From Hephaestia caeni (GTDB taxonomy: Bacteria; Pseudomonadota; Alphaproteobacteria; Sphingomonadales; Sphingomonadaceae), in the NCBI RefSeq assembly GCF_003550065.1, contig NZ_QXDC01000002.1:599206-663205 (forward strand): a stretch of 64,000 nucleotides of DNA, given 5' to 3'. This document shows, in pieces, positions 8,343-16,683 of the stretch; the first letter of the stretch is position 1; each line of letters begins with the position of its first letter. The position numbers and the translations under genes were made by a program. The notes beneath the pieces are model-generated. The model was given only the letters and a program-made list of their open reading frames with translations, was not told the origin of the DNA and did not search any database.

Positions 8343-8636
8343 TCAGTTGGCCGGCCCCGCCCAAAGCAATTCGAGAAGGTTCACACCGCGCTTATAGGCC
8401 TCGACGATCACGGCTTGGTCCACCAGGGCGGCATAGGCCTCGGCACCCTCAATCCGCCAGACATGACCGTCCTCCGCTTCGAGAAGAAAGCCACGCTCAT
8501 TGGTGTGCAACACGCCGCGCAGACGCAGGGGAACGACCGTCATGGTCACACTGCGGTCCTGCTGGAGCAATAAGGCGCCCTTGCGGACGATAGAGGAAAG
8601 AGCTGGAAACAGAGATTCGTAGTCATGCCTTATCAT
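8343..8636 (-). CDS. Small conserved protein, DUF5818-like
   Basis: A 97-residue protein. The C-terminal 65 residues form a beta-rich pattern (RLRGVLHTNERGFLLEAEDG, HVWRIEG, QAVIVEAYKRGVNLLEL) that resembles DUF5818, a small barrel-like family common in sphingomonads, where a VDGGGTWRLD stretch is followed by a GxRVTVEGxRxGFDLLDV stretch. The N-terminal 30 residues look helical. Start at ATG 8636; a shorter product starting at 8543 would contain just the domain. It is divergent from the gene at 8706. Function unknown. Confidence 0.55.
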   Translation of the reverse strand: MIRHDYESLFPALSSIVRKGALLLQQDRSVTMTVVPLRLRGVLHTNERGFLLEAEDGHVWRIEGAEAYAALVDQAVIVEAYKRGVNLLELLWAGPAN

Positions 8637-8705
8637 GGACGATGGATTTCAGAGTTGCAATTCTGTTCTCTATATGTTTCAATACGATCAGAAAGGATAT
8701 TCCCC

Positions 8706-9101
8706 ATGATCGACGATTTTCTTGCCGGTTTCGATTTCAACTTGCCCCTGATCGATGCCGTCAATGATCCCGATCTGCCGGACGTGCGCAGCGAGATTGC
8801 GGCGCTGGCCCTGGGGGAAGGTCTCGACAGCGGATATTATGAAACCCAGGAACTGGCCGAGACCTTTCTGGAGGCGGCCCGCGAAGCCAATGCGGGTATC
8901 AGCGATCCGAACAGTCCGGCGCGCGAGCGTCTGGCCGAGGTTCTCGACCGGGATGCTCCTTATCAGCGCCGGCTGTTTGACGCGGTGTCCCTGTTGCCGC
9001 TCGCCGATGCCGCAAGTCATCTTGTATGGCTGGCGGGCGTGATGCAGGGCCGCGCCGATATGTATCGGCCAGTGGTTGGTGCGCGCCAGTCCACCCGCTG
9101 A
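8706..9101 (+). CDS. Hypothetical protein, 131 residues
   Basis: An acidic, mostly helical protein starting MIDDFLAGFDFNLPL. The start at 8706 follows AGAAAGGATA at a good distance; the frame extends upstream but without a second ribosome site. No domain recognised. One of very few plus-strand genes in the transfer block. Confidence 0.6.
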   Translation: MIDDFLAGFDFNLPLIDAVNDPDLPDVRSEIAALALGEGLDSGYYETQELAETFLEAAREANAGISDPNSPARERLAEVLDRDAPYQRRLFDAVSLLPLADAASHLVWLAGVMQGRADMYRPVVGARQSTR

Positions 9102-9415
9102 GGTGGTCCACCAGGCGAACACCTGAATTCCGGTCGCCCCTCGTGACAATCCCATGAAGCGGTTGGCAGTAGATACCAATCGGGTTAGAGGGTTGGCGTT
9201 CGCCGGTGGCGGGCCGGAGCGTCGAAACTTCGTAGGAATAGAGTCGGCTGCAAGGCTTTTGCGGCCGGATGGCCTGTGTGTATGTCCAGGCTGTTCGGCT
9301 AAAGATGCAGGCGCGCGCGTCTATTCTCGCGTTTCGACCGTCCGGCTCAGGGGCCGGCATCCTTCTTATGGAGGATGCCCGCCGACTGAGCCGGGATTTA
9401 CGGAGGGAAACGGTC
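9102..9415 (+). other. Gene-free leader region with an 8-bp hairpin
   Basis: No convincing frame. A perfect stem GGCATCCT/AGGATGCC at 9356-9379 lies 37 bases before the ATG at 9416, similar in placement to the leader hairpins on the other strand, followed by CGGAGGGAAA as ribosome site. Confidence 0.45.
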
Positions 9416-9565
9416 ATGACAAAGGAAGTGTCGGGGCTGGAAAAGGCGATCGAGTTGATGGAGGAGGCACTCGCTATCCTCGTTGACCCGGAAGATCAGG
9501 TTGTAGCGATGCGGTTGTCGCATGCGCTGGATCTGGCAAAAGAGCGGCTGCTGGAAACATCCTGA
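9416..9565 (+). CDS. Very small helical protein, 49 residues
   Basis: Starts at an ATG eight bases after a strong CGGAGG site. The product is a charged two-helix protein (SGLEKAIELMEEALAIL, then VVAMRLSHALDLAKERLL). An open frame upstream exists, but the ribosome site and helical pattern favour this start. Function unknown; it may be a protein-protein adaptor. Confidence 0.55.
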   Translation: MTKEVSGLEKAIELMEEALAILVDPEDQVVAMRLSHALDLAKERLLETS

Positions 9566-9606
9566 ACGGCAGCCAGTGCAATTTGGCAGCGTGAATGCGT
9601 GCCCTG

Positions 9607-10110
9607 CTATGCTCGCCCGACTACCCCGGACAGCGAGGGGACGGTTCGCACACTCGCCAAATCTCCGAACACGGCGATATGCGCCTTTAGCATCGACTGG
9701 AGGGCATCCCGGTCCTGAAAGGCTTCCATCGAATAGGCACCGCGTGCCAGAGCACTCGGATCGGTGTCGAACAGCCCGGTAAAGTTCCGCGGCCAATGGC
9801 AAAGCAGGATCCATGGCCAGCCAGGTTCCGGAGGCGCGAACTCAAAGAAACCGATTGCGCCCGCTTCGCGCCGGCTGGGCCTTCGATCGAGAAGGTCAGG
9901 TGGTCGCATGGCCACACGGTCCGCAGCAAGGAAGGCTTCGAACTCGGCGAGTTCCTCATTGGCTTCGACTATCACGATATAATAGCGACCAAGCGCGAGG
10001 CCTGCCCCGGCAAGATTTTGCGGAATGTCGATGACCATCACCGAGGGGGCAGTGATCAATGGCATGGCATAAAACCGCCGTTGGGCGGCCAATTCATCTG
10101 ACAGGCGCAT
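9607..10110 (-). CDS. Hypothetical protein, 167 residues
   Basis: Beta-rich central region (PSVMVIDIPQNLAGAGLALG, YYIVIVEANEELAEFEAFL) and a Trp/Pro-rich segment (PPEPGWPWILLCHWPRNFTG). I use the ATG at 10110 because TCAGGAT lies at the right distance; an in-frame ATG at 10146 is less well placed. No domain recognised. It follows the gene ending at 10159 and is likely cotranscribed. Confidence 0.6.
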   Translation of the reverse strand: MRLSDELAAQRRFYAMPLITAPSVMVIDIPQNLAGAGLALGRYYIVIVEANEELAEFEAFLAADRVAMRPPDLLDRRPSRREAGAIGFFEFAPPEPGWPWILLCHWPRNFTGLFDTDPSALARGAYSMEAFQDRDALQSMLKAHIAVFGDLASVRTVPSLSGVVGRA

Positions 10111-10158
10111 GGCGGATATCCTGATGATGGGCTGCTGCGCAATCAAGGTCGATCGCGA

Positions 10159-10590
10159 TCATAGCATCGGGTTGAGGGGAAGATCACTGGGCGGATCCGG
10201 CCGGCGCCAGATATGCATCGTGCTGTCGGCGTGGATGGCGGCAAGCCCATTGGCATCCAGCTCGACCTGAACGCAGCAGACAAGATCGCCGGTCTCCCTG
10301 ACGCCGGGCCGCTCGTAGATGTAGAGGTCGAACAGGGCCCGCCCTTCCTTCAGCGCGTGACGCTCGCGGATGCGCGACCAGGGGAATGTCGTGTTGAGGT
10401 CGGTGTCTGCCCAATCGGGGTCATCGCTGATCGCGAGGACATTGAGGGCAACATCGCCTGTTACAAGGCTGACGCGCTCGGCGATCTCGATCGCGAACCG
10501 CGCGGCGGAACTATCACGGCGGGCAATGCGCTCTGCCACCTCGCGTATTTGCCGGATATCGCTGGCGGACAATCGGATGGTCCCGGTCAT
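10159..10590 (-). CDS. Hypothetical protein, 143 residues
   Basis: The start at 10590 is preceded by a very strong GGAGGAGGGACA ribosome site. The sequence has an N-terminal helical half (DIRQIREVAERIARRD) and a beta-rich half ending in MHIWRRPDPPSDLPL. No domain recognised. It overlaps none of its neighbours and belongs to the same minus-strand run of orphan genes. Confidence 0.6.
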   Translation of the reverse strand: MTGTIRLSASDIRQIREVAERIARRDSSAARFAIEIAERVSLVTGDVALNVLAISDDPDWADTDLNTTFPWSRIRERHALKEGRALFDLYIYERPGVRETGDLVCCVQVELDANGLAAIHADSTMHIWRRPDPPSDLPLNPML

Positions 10591-10631
10591 TGTCCCTCCT
10601 CCTTTCATGGCTGATCGCACCACGGAACGGG

Positions 10632-11282
10632 CTATTCGAGAGAGACCGAGCGACGCCCGGTAGCGGTAAACTTGTAATCGTTGGCGCAAATGTCGCTATC
10701 GACCGCTTCGTCTGAACTGAGATACTCATATTCGCAGCGAAGGCGGTCATAGAGCCAGCAGGCAAGATCCCGCAGCGCTTGTGCGATTGTTTCTTCGGAA
10801 TCTGCCGACACGTCCTGGCAGGGCCCATCCCGTTCAACGGAAATCGTCATGCTGTATTCGTGATAGTAGCGGCCGCGATGAGAGACATTGGCGCTGAGCT
10901 GATAAAAATTGCGCCGCTGCACATCCCGCAGCACATCGGCGATACGGTGAAGCTCGGTGCTAAGGGGCGCGTGTTCGCGAATGCGACGGTGTGCGCCCTT
11001 CGCATAGGAATATACCGCCTCGTAGGAGGCGCCATCGCCCTGGTTCCAGAAGCCTGTGAAGTAGATGCGCGGTTCGCTGCGTGTCCTGCCCCCGTAGAGG
11101 CGCACTATATTGGTCTTGAGGCTGATCCCAAGGATGTCGCAGACCTGTTCAAAATCGTCGAACGCAGCATCATGCCATTCATAGCAAAGACCGTTTTCGC
11201 GATACCAATTCCGGGCAGTTTCCTTCGCGCTTTCGTCCAGTTCCGCGAGGCGATACGTGGCGATTTCCATGATTTCGGGCAT
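10632..11282 (-). CDS. Conserved mobile-element protein (DELHRIAD/VQRRNFYQL family)
   Basis: A 216-residue protein with the features of a family I know from phages and plasmids: an N-terminal AKETARNWYRENG helix, a FTGFWNQGDGASYEA core, LHRIADVLRDVQRRNFYQLS, SHRGRYYHEYSM and a C-terminal LACWLYDRLRCEYEYLSSDE. Databases often carry homologues under an 'antitoxin of a stability system' label, which I do not consider demonstrated. Start at 11282 with AAGGATCAAGG upstream; a perfect six-base-pair hairpin GTGCGG/CCGCAC lies at 11323-11339 in the leader. Confidence 0.65.
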   Translation of the reverse strand: MPEIMEIATYRLAELDESAKETARNWYRENGLCYEWHDAAFDDFEQVCDILGISLKTNIVRLYGGRTRSEPRIYFTGFWNQGDGASYEAVYSYAKGAHRRIREHAPLSTELHRIADVLRDVQRRNFYQLSANVSHRGRYYHEYSMTISVERDGPCQDVSADSEETIAQALRDLACWLYDRLRCEYEYLSSDEAVDSDICANDYKFTATGRRSVSLE

Positions 11283-11322
11283 GGCCTTGATCCTTGCAAT
11301 GCATGCGATGGCGCAGACGCCC

Positions 11323-11339
11323 GTGCGGCAGGGCCGCAC
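11323..11339 (-). promoter_or_regulatory. Leader hairpin GTGCGG-CAGGG-CCGCAC
   Basis: Perfect six-base-pair stem 41 bases before the ATG at 11282. It lies between this gene and the stop of the SLOG gene at 11391, so it may terminate that transcript or belong to the leader. Confidence 0.45.
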
Positions 11340-11390
11340 AGCGCGAGGCTCCGTTGGGGGCTTCAGCCAATTCAGCTGGTAGGCGAAACG

Positions 11391-11906
11391 TCAGCTGGCG
11401 AGGCGGGATTTCAGGAAGTCTGTCCGCTCGGTATCGGTCGCCAGAGTGATGAAGCGTCCTTGGGCGTGGAGATAGACGACAACATAGCGCCGGCGTTCGC
11501 ACAGCCGCCGGATGTTGGCGCGACTGCCCTGGCTGGTTCCATCCCAGATAACGAAGCCTGCCCCGGCAAGGCTGGCCATCTCCTTGTCCTTGGCGCTGTG
11601 GAACGCGCGCGTCCACGTAGGAGCATCGGCTCGCACTCGCTTCACCGGCCATCCCCCGATATTGTGCCGGGGCTTCGTTCCCCCGCAAAAGACCGTCACA
11701 TCGCGCGCGCCATAGTCGAAAATGCACCGCTGGATGGCCGCGTCCGCACCATGGGCATCGCCGATCAGAACCGGGAGTTCACGCTCTACGATGATTTGAA
11801 GTCGCTGCTTTACGCTATCGGGAAGCTGTTGGATGGAAAGCGAGCCAGAGACGAAGACCGGAGACGTTCGCGGCGCATCGGGCGGTGGGTTGTTGGCCTT
11901 GAGCAT
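11391..11906 (-). CDS. SLOG/LOG-fold nucleotide-binding protein
   Basis: A 171-residue protein with a Rossmann-like SLOG layout: SPVFVSGSLSIQQLP, a helix, LPVLIGDAHGADAAIQRCI, VTVFCGGTKPRHNIGG, DKEMASLAGAGFVIWDGTSQ, GSRANIRRL and YVVVYLHAQGRF. The GDAHGAD and WDGTSQGSR loops are where nucleotide-binding glycines lie in DprA/LOG relatives. SLOG proteins act as nucleotide sensors or nucleotide-processing enzymes in conflict systems; the role here is unknown. I place the start at 11906, 12 bases after GGAG, with a purine tract at 11931-11958 further upstream. It is the second SLOG-type protein in the block. Confidence 0.72.
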   Translation of the reverse strand: MLKANNPPPDAPRTSPVFVSGSLSIQQLPDSVKQRLQIIVERELPVLIGDAHGADAAIQRCIFDYGARDVTVFCGGTKPRHNIGGWPVKRVRADAPTWTRAFHSAKDKEMASLAGAGFVIWDGTSQGSRANIRRLCERRRYVVVYLHAQGRFITLATDTERTDFLKSRLAS

Positions 11907-11930
11907 GACAAGAGAACTCCGAAGTGAACC

Positions 11931-11958
11931 ACCACTCCCCTTCCCTCCTTCCTCCATT
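11931..11958 (-). promoter_or_regulatory. Purine-tract leader of the SLOG gene
   Basis: On the minus strand GGAGGAAGGAGGGAAGGGG followed by AGTGGTGG, 25 bases before the ATG at 11906. Same type of purine tract as at the other leaders, but no convincing hairpin follows. Confidence 0.45.
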
Positions 11959-12045
11959 TCGAGAGAAGCCTGTTGGCATGCAGGCAGGCGTCCGCTTTCT
12001 CGATACGCCGACGCCGTTCCAACGGAAGCCGACCGTTACCGACAC

Positions 12046-13077
12046 TCAGGCTGCGGCCGCCAAGGGCACGCCTGATATGGCCCGGGCATCATTCGCATTG
12101 TCGGATTTGCGAAGCTGGGCGGCGCGGATACGAAAGCGTGATCGAGCGGCCTCGCTGCGTCGAACGCGAAACGCTTCGTCAACGACGTCATTGACCCTTG
12201 CCCATTGGTTCCATGCAAAGTTCCGCCCCAGGCCGACCGTCGTGTTCGAACTTGGAAAGCGGTCTGCATTGCTCACAAGCTCTTCCCAGGTGGCTCCGAA
12301 TTCGATCTCGTCAAAACGGCTATGGCGTCCCGTGAGGGCATTGCGCTCAAGCAGGAGGGCTCGGTCGAGAAGATCCGGGTGATGTGCGGCCAGCCAGTAT
12401 AGCTCCCAAATTTTCGAGGCAGGACAGAAAAAACACGCAGATTTAATAGGAACATAAGAAGAACCTAGAACCTGCTTGATGATATCAATGCAATCCTCGC
12501 GTATCCAGCCAAGAAGTTGCAGCGGATAGGAGAAATCAAAATCAGCATCCGCATTGAGCAACTTCTGGGATCGTCTCATGTCGGCGCGCCCACAATCATA
12601 GCCGATCAGTTTGACGATCCGTTGCCCTGTACGCTGGGCCTCTTCCCACACGGGGTGCGGTAACCGGGCATTCGGCCCCGAGCGCGCACCCTTGATGAAT
12701 TGGTCCTGTGGTGTCTGTTTATATTTTTGGGAACATGTCTTTTTGCCAAAAGCCAGAGACGGTAAGGTCTCATTCGCAATACAATTTCCATAAAGATCGT
12801 CGTAGCTTGTCGAGGCGAGCGTGACTTTCCGGCAGATGTCGATCGGTGGCCAACCCCATGATGCCAGAACCGCGTTCATTCGTGCAAGGTGAACGAGGGT
12901 TTCCGGTTTTTCGCCGCCGACATCGGCAAATGTGATAATCTGGGGCCGGATACCCGCCAGATAGAGCGCAATGAGCATTGCGGTGGAATCCACGCCGGCA
13001 CCGAAACAGACGGCGAGCAGACGCCCTTCAAGGGAGCGCAGACGATGGGCCCATGCGGGCGGGCGAGCGACAATCAC
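12046..13077 (-). CDS. PP-loop ATPase, PAPS-reductase-like (phage/plasmid type)
   Basis: A 343-residue protein with an N-terminal PP-loop of the adenylyl-transferring kind: LLAVCFGAGVDSTAM at residues 21-34, then ITFADVGGEKPET. A CSQKYKQTPQDQF segment and a C-terminal SACFFCPASKIWEL pair give cysteines that could bind a metal cluster or act in catalysis. Known relatives include phosphoadenosine-phosphosulfate reductase and DndC-like proteins; no Dnd partners are present. I place the start at GTG 13077 because it overlaps the TGA of the upstream gene (GTGA); a longer open frame upstream lies inside that gene and is rejected. Substrate unknown. Confidence 0.75.
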   Translation of the reverse strand: MIVARPPAWAHRLRSLEGRLLAVCFGAGVDSTAMLIALYLAGIRPQIITFADVGGEKPETLVHLARMNAVLASWGWPPIDICRKVTLASTSYDDLYGNCIANETLPSLAFGKKTCSQKYKQTPQDQFIKGARSGPNARLPHPVWEEAQRTGQRIVKLIGYDCGRADMRRSQKLLNADADFDFSYPLQLLGWIREDCIDIIKQVLGSSYVPIKSACFFCPASKIWELYWLAAHHPDLLDRALLLERNALTGRHSRFDEIEFGATWEELVSNADRFPSSNTTVGLGRNFAWNQWARVNDVVDEAFRVRRSEAARSRFRIRAAQLRKSDNANDARAISGVPLAAAA

Positions 13078-13403
13078 GTCTGGTTCCGCACATCGCCATG
13101 AATGATCTTGAAACCAGCGGCGGCAAGTTCGTCGCACAATGCTCGCTTGCGGTCCGCCCGGTCCCCCGATTTCGCGATGTAAGAGCAGCGGCCATGATGG
13201 AATTCGAAGCCCGCTCGTTTGAGGCACCCCCGGAAACGCTGGTGCGTACGCTCGCTCCACGCGAAGGTGCCTGCATAGTTGCGAAAGGCGGCAACCGCGT
13301 AGACCGAACCATAGTTCTCGTCGCGCCAGCGCAGTTCTATCTCTGGCGGCGACCGCCGCACGTCCTCCGAAGGTGGCACGTGCGTTCCATTGGGGCCGGT
13401 CAT
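13074..13403 (-). CDS. Hypothetical protein, 109 residues
   Basis: Middle gene of a three-gene coupled set: its ATG overlaps the stop of the gene above (ATGA at 13400-13403) and its TGA overlaps the GTG of the PP-loop gene. The product has an ELRWRDENYGSVYAVAAFRN segment and a C-terminal LCDELAAAGFKIIHGDVR. No domain recognised. The tight coupling suggests a partner of the PP-loop protein. Confidence 0.65.
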   Translation of the reverse strand: MTGPNGTHVPPSEDVRRSPPEIELRWRDENYGSVYAVAAFRNYAGTFAWSERTHQRFRGCLKRAGFEFHHGRCSYIAKSGDRADRKRALCDELAAAGFKIIHGDVRNQT

Positions 13404-13897
13404 TGCTCTGCTTCCGGCGGCTGTGACGCATCGTTCGCCGCCCAATGGAGGAGGTCATCACCCTCCGCCTCGCAGGCCTCGCAGAATGTGCATTCATGTA
13501 CGTCGATCAGCACCCATCCGCGGGTGATCTGGCTCCATCGGACGCAGGCATCGCGCACGACGCGATCACTTCCGCATCGAGAGCAGACAGGCTTGACGTC
13601 GGGCGGGTTCTCCTTCGGCTGCGGCGGGGTGAGCACATAATAGCGTTCGCCCGACGACAGGATGGTCCAGTCTTCAGACAGGCGAAGAGCCACAAGCCCG
13701 TAGAGATATTGTTTACCGAGAGAGTCCCAGCCTTCGGTAGCGGCTACAAGCGTCAGGGTCAGGCACGTTTCATCATGGGCCTCGAGAACCTCGACGTTCA
13801 CATGGAGGTCTTCGCTGGATTTGTAGAAGCCGTAGCGATGCGTCGCGCGCAGCAACGGGTCGGGCAGAGTCTGCCCGTTGTCGGTCTTTCTGGACAT
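13400..13897 (-). CDS. Zinc-ribbon hypothetical protein, 165 residues
   Basis: First gene of the coupled set leading to the PP-loop protein. The N-terminal 100 residues are beta-rich (VNVEVLEAHDETCLTLTLVA); the C-terminal part has a Cys-rich pattern CSRCG, a further CVRW, then HECTFCEACEAE that probably coordinates zinc. ATG at 13897 follows AAGGAATCC. Role unknown; the zinc-ribbon could bind nucleic acid or the partner protein. Confidence 0.62.
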   Translation of the reverse strand: MSRKTDNGQTLPDPLLRATHRYGFYKSSEDLHVNVEVLEAHDETCLTLTLVAATEGWDSLGKQYLYGLVALRLSEDWTILSSGERYYVLTPPQPKENPPDVKPVCSRCGSDRVVRDACVRWSQITRGWVLIDVHECTFCEACEAEGDDLLHWAANDASQPPEAEQ

Positions 13898-14012
13898 GGT
13901 AGGATTCCTTATTGGTGAGATGCGCAGAGTGTCTCCACGCTCAGCGGGCGGCCTAAGTGAGGTGCGCGCTTACGGCTCGGCGAGTGGCGCCGGCGGGTTG
14001 GTTGCTGGAAGG

Positions 14013-14201
14013 TCAGGCCACACGGACAAGCAGGTGTTCGTCGTCAGCCGGCATGGTTTCGGAAACGCGGAACGGCTGGAGCGGATTGCCGGTCCGAACG
14101 ACGAACTGGTTGCGGCCGGTCGCCTTTCGGAGCTGGACTGCGCAGGCGTACGCATGCTCGAACCGGCAAAGCTTGTTTCTGAGGGCAGACAATGAGGTCA
14201 T
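14013..14201 (-). CDS. Small protein, 62 residues
   Basis: Start chosen at ATG 14201 because the sequence ATGGAGGACATC just upstream supplies its GGAGG ribosome site; the earlier ATG at 14213 would overlap that site. The product is basic at its N-terminus (TSLSALRNKLCRFEHAYACA) and ends HLLVRVA. No domain recognised. Confidence 0.5.
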   Translation of the reverse strand: MTSLSALRNKLCRFEHAYACAVQLRKATGRNQFVVRTGNPLQPFRVSETMPADDEHLLVRVA

Positions 14202-14274
14202 GATGTCCTCCATCTAAGATATGGTGGGGATGCGGCGGGATGATGTGACCGGGGAGACGGATCGGAACGGTGCC

Positions 14275-14472
14275 CTATTCCGATGCGATTTCCTCGCCAT
14301 TGGCGGGGGCAACCGGAACGCCGATGCAGTCTATGACGTGGCGTGCGGATTTCTCCCAACCGGCCTGGTCCAGAACGTCCGCTGCATCCAGTCTGGCAGC
14401 GTCCAGGTCCCCCTGGGTGGAAGCAAGCGCCATTCGGCGCAGGGCGCGGAGGGCCATATGCATTTCGATCAT
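14275..14472 (-). CDS. Small helical protein, 65 residues
   Basis: Its ATG overlaps the TGA of the upstream gene in an ATGA junction, which supports real, coupled expression. Helical composition, rich in Ala/Leu/Asp. Function unknown. Confidence 0.5.
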   Translation of the reverse strand: MIEMHMALRALRRMALASTQGDLDAARLDAADVLDQAGWEKSARHVIDCIGVPVAPANGEEIASE

Positions 14473-14888
14473 AGGGTCACGGCTTCCACGGTGATGCGAA
14501 ACGCCGTGCCATCGTCGAGCACGAGATAGATTTGTGTTGCCCCCTCGACGTCACAACTGGCGATGCTGTCGATATTCGCGCTGGTGCCATGAACCTCGGA
14601 GATCACATGGGGCGGACGATCGTCAGCGGCCTCACCACCTTCGTCAATTTTGCCAATATGGGTTTCGACCAGTTCCGAAATCATTCCGGCGATCGTGCAG
14701 GCCCGCGTACCATTGCCTTCATCAACATCGATAATGTCGCGCAGAATTCCGGTCAGAGCATCGTTGATCGAGACGAGCAGGCCGCTGCGTGCGCTGTCGC
14801 CCAAAGGCTCCAGATATTTGTCGGGTATGAGGTTGTTGACCGCATGGGTCGCATCATCGACCAGCGTGTCGAATTGATCGTTATTCAT
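14469..14888 (-). CDS. Hypothetical acidic protein, 139 residues
   Basis: Start at 14888 after AAGGATGCACCT, with a five-base-pair hairpin GGCGT/ACGCC at 14920-14934 in the leader. The N-terminal part is helical and acidic; the C-terminal part (TQIYLVLDDGTAFRITVEAV) is a beta hairpin. No domain recognised. Coupled to the 65-residue gene below. Confidence 0.58.
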   Translation of the reverse strand: MNNDQFDTLVDDATHAVNNLIPDKYLEPLGDSARSGLLVSINDALTGILRDIIDVDEGNGTRACTIAGMISELVETHIGKIDEGGEAADDRPPHVISEVHGTSANIDSIASCDVEGATQIYLVLDDGTAFRITVEAVTL

Positions 14889-14963
14889 AGGTGCATCCTT
14901 GGCAGGCACGACCAGGCGCGGCGTACAGGACGCCGGCCCGGTCATGGTTCGATGAAGCGTGGA

Positions 14964-16664
14964 TTATTCGGCAGCGACTACTGCGGGTGCGTCGTCATTG
15001 TCCGCAAAAGCGGCTTCGACCTGATAGTTGACGGCGCGCACGGTGATCGCCCGGTCCTTGGGGATCAACCAGGAAACATGTTGACGCATTGCCTCGTGGA
15101 CACGCTGGATGATCGCGGTATCTTCGCCAAGTAGCAGCAGATTGGCGGTAAAGCGCGCCTGCATTTCGAAGGCAGCCTGCTGCGTTTCGTAACTGTCGGT
15201 GTCGCAATCGTCACTGGCGTAAAAACAGGCGCGTTCGAGAAGGGATGCGAGGTCCCCAGGCTCGATTGTGCAGTCGGGCGTGAGCAGGATGGCGACCTCT
15301 TCGAGATCGGTCCAGCAATCGCCGGGAACGATCAGGAGATCGGCGGGCAATGCGATAACCTCCGCGGGTTCGTCGGAGCTGCCCGCTTCCTGCACGGCGA
15401 TCTCGAGGGTGATCGCGTCGACCGGGCCGGACGTCACGCCCTGCGGTAGCTGCACATCCGCAGCATAGTCGAAGATATCACCGTTACCCTGTTGGACCCG
15501 AAAGGACCAACCCAGCACACGCGGCAGTGCGTCATACCAGCTGTATCCCACGAACTCGGGGACGGGATCGACGGGCGTTGCACCGAGCAACGGCTTTGAA
15601 GCAATGCCGCGGCCGACACACTGCTCGATATAGGGCTCGTCCGTCGGCATAAGGATCATTCGCCCACCCGCCACCCGGTCACCCAGAAGAGCATTGTCCG
15701 TTTCTGCGGTGCGTGGCACCCATCGCGAAAGCCAGGGTGCTGCTTCGGGCAGGGATACGCCCAGGGCCTTCGCTCGCAGCCAATGGGCATGAGAGAGCCG
15801 GTGGTGGCCCTCGCGGGCGACAGTGCGGTAGATTGCCTCCTCGCAGGCATCATGCAGCGCATTGAACGCAGCATTTTGCACGACCTCCTTGCGAGCCGGC
15901 AGCACGAGTTGAAGCGTAGGTGCGTCAACGATATCGACCTTGGCACACCAGCCAAGACCACCATCCGCATCTTGAACATGCGGCAACCGGCACGGCACTG
16001 TCAAACCATGAAAGTTCATTCGAACCAGTTCGCGTGGCAGATCATGTTTGGCGTCGAAGATGCCGATGCGGCAGCCGTTCCATTCCTCGACCCGAACCGC
16101 ATCGCGAAGGAAGTCTTCATGGGGCATCCGGTTCCCGCAGAAATAGATGGGAACAGGGCAAAAGCGTGCGGCATTTTTCACTGCCTGTTCGAGAGCGCTG
16201 GCCCAGCTTGCGGGCAGATCGATCTCGATTTCGGTGCCCTTGGCGATCGAGGAAGGAACAAGATCGAGCAGTTTGCCGCTTTCCCACGCATCGGGCGTGA
16301 TCGTGACCTGCCAGGCCGCCGAGAGTTCTGCGGCATAGGAACGCACGGTGACGTTGCGACCAGCGAGGCTGAATACGCCCATCCCGGCTGGGTCTTCGGA
16401 CCGGGCGATGCTCTCGCTCCATCCGGAATCACCGAGCGTCAGAAATTTGGTTGGATCGGAAATTCCGCGCCCATCGTCACGAATATATAGTATAGGAGTG
16501 TCGCTCGCCCCACCTCTGGAAATATCGATTCGGGTCGCGCCGGCACGCCTGCTATTCTGGATGGTTTCAGTCAGAACATCCTGAACACTTCCATTGAAAA
16601 ATCTTCCGATTTTCGTGAGAAGGGACTGACCGACCATAGTGTGAATGGTGCTGGGAAATGTCAT
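14964..16664 (-). CDS. GHKL (Hsp90/MutL-type) ATPase of unknown role
   Basis: A 566-residue protein with an N-terminal Bergerat ATP-binding fold: motif I DVLTETIQNSRRAGATRIDI, motif II YIRDDGRGISDPTKFLTLGD, and a G-box region GMGVFSLAGRNVTVRSY. The helical and C-terminal regions match no family I know and end in an acidic, Ala-rich tail. Such stand-alone GHKL proteins occur in the leading regions of alphaproteobacterial plasmids. A chaperone-like or DNA-repair-like role is possible but not shown. ATG at 16664 is chosen because the conserved region starts soon after and AGAGG lies upstream; the leader has a perfect hairpin and a purine tract. Confidence 0.78.
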   Translation of the reverse strand: MTFPSTIHTMVGQSLLTKIGRFFNGSVQDVLTETIQNSRRAGATRIDISRGGASDTPILYIRDDGRGISDPTKFLTLGDSGWSESIARSEDPAGMGVFSLAGRNVTVRSYAAELSAAWQVTITPDAWESGKLLDLVPSSIAKGTEIEIDLPASWASALEQAVKNAARFCPVPIYFCGNRMPHEDFLRDAVRVEEWNGCRIGIFDAKHDLPRELVRMNFHGLTVPCRLPHVQDADGGLGWCAKVDIVDAPTLQLVLPARKEVVQNAAFNALHDACEEAIYRTVAREGHHRLSHAHWLRAKALGVSLPEAAPWLSRWVPRTAETDNALLGDRVAGGRMILMPTDEPYIEQCVGRGIASKPLLGATPVDPVPEFVGYSWYDALPRVLGWSFRVQQGNGDIFDYAADVQLPQGVTSGPVDAITLEIAVQEAGSSDEPAEVIALPADLLIVPGDCWTDLEEVAILLTPDCTIEPGDLASLLERACFYASDDCDTDSYETQQAAFEMQARFTANLLLLGEDTAIIQRVHEAMRQHVSWLIPKDRAITVRAVNYQVEAAFADNDDAPAVVAAE

Positions 16665-16683
16665 TTGAGCCTCTGGGATTGCC

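Noticed and set aside
10632..11282. Antitoxin of a toxin-antitoxin pair
   Set aside because: The label exists for homologues, but no toxin gene is adjacent and no antitoxin motif is visible.
12046..13077. DndC (DNA phosphorothioation) identity for the PP-loop protein
   Set aside because: No DndB, DndD or DndE nearby, and the PP-loop is variant; only distant relationship can be claimed.
13078..13497. N-terminal extension of the PP-loop protein
   Set aside because: Arg-rich, lies inside two coupled upstream genes; the GTG at 13077 with GTGA overlap explains the junction.
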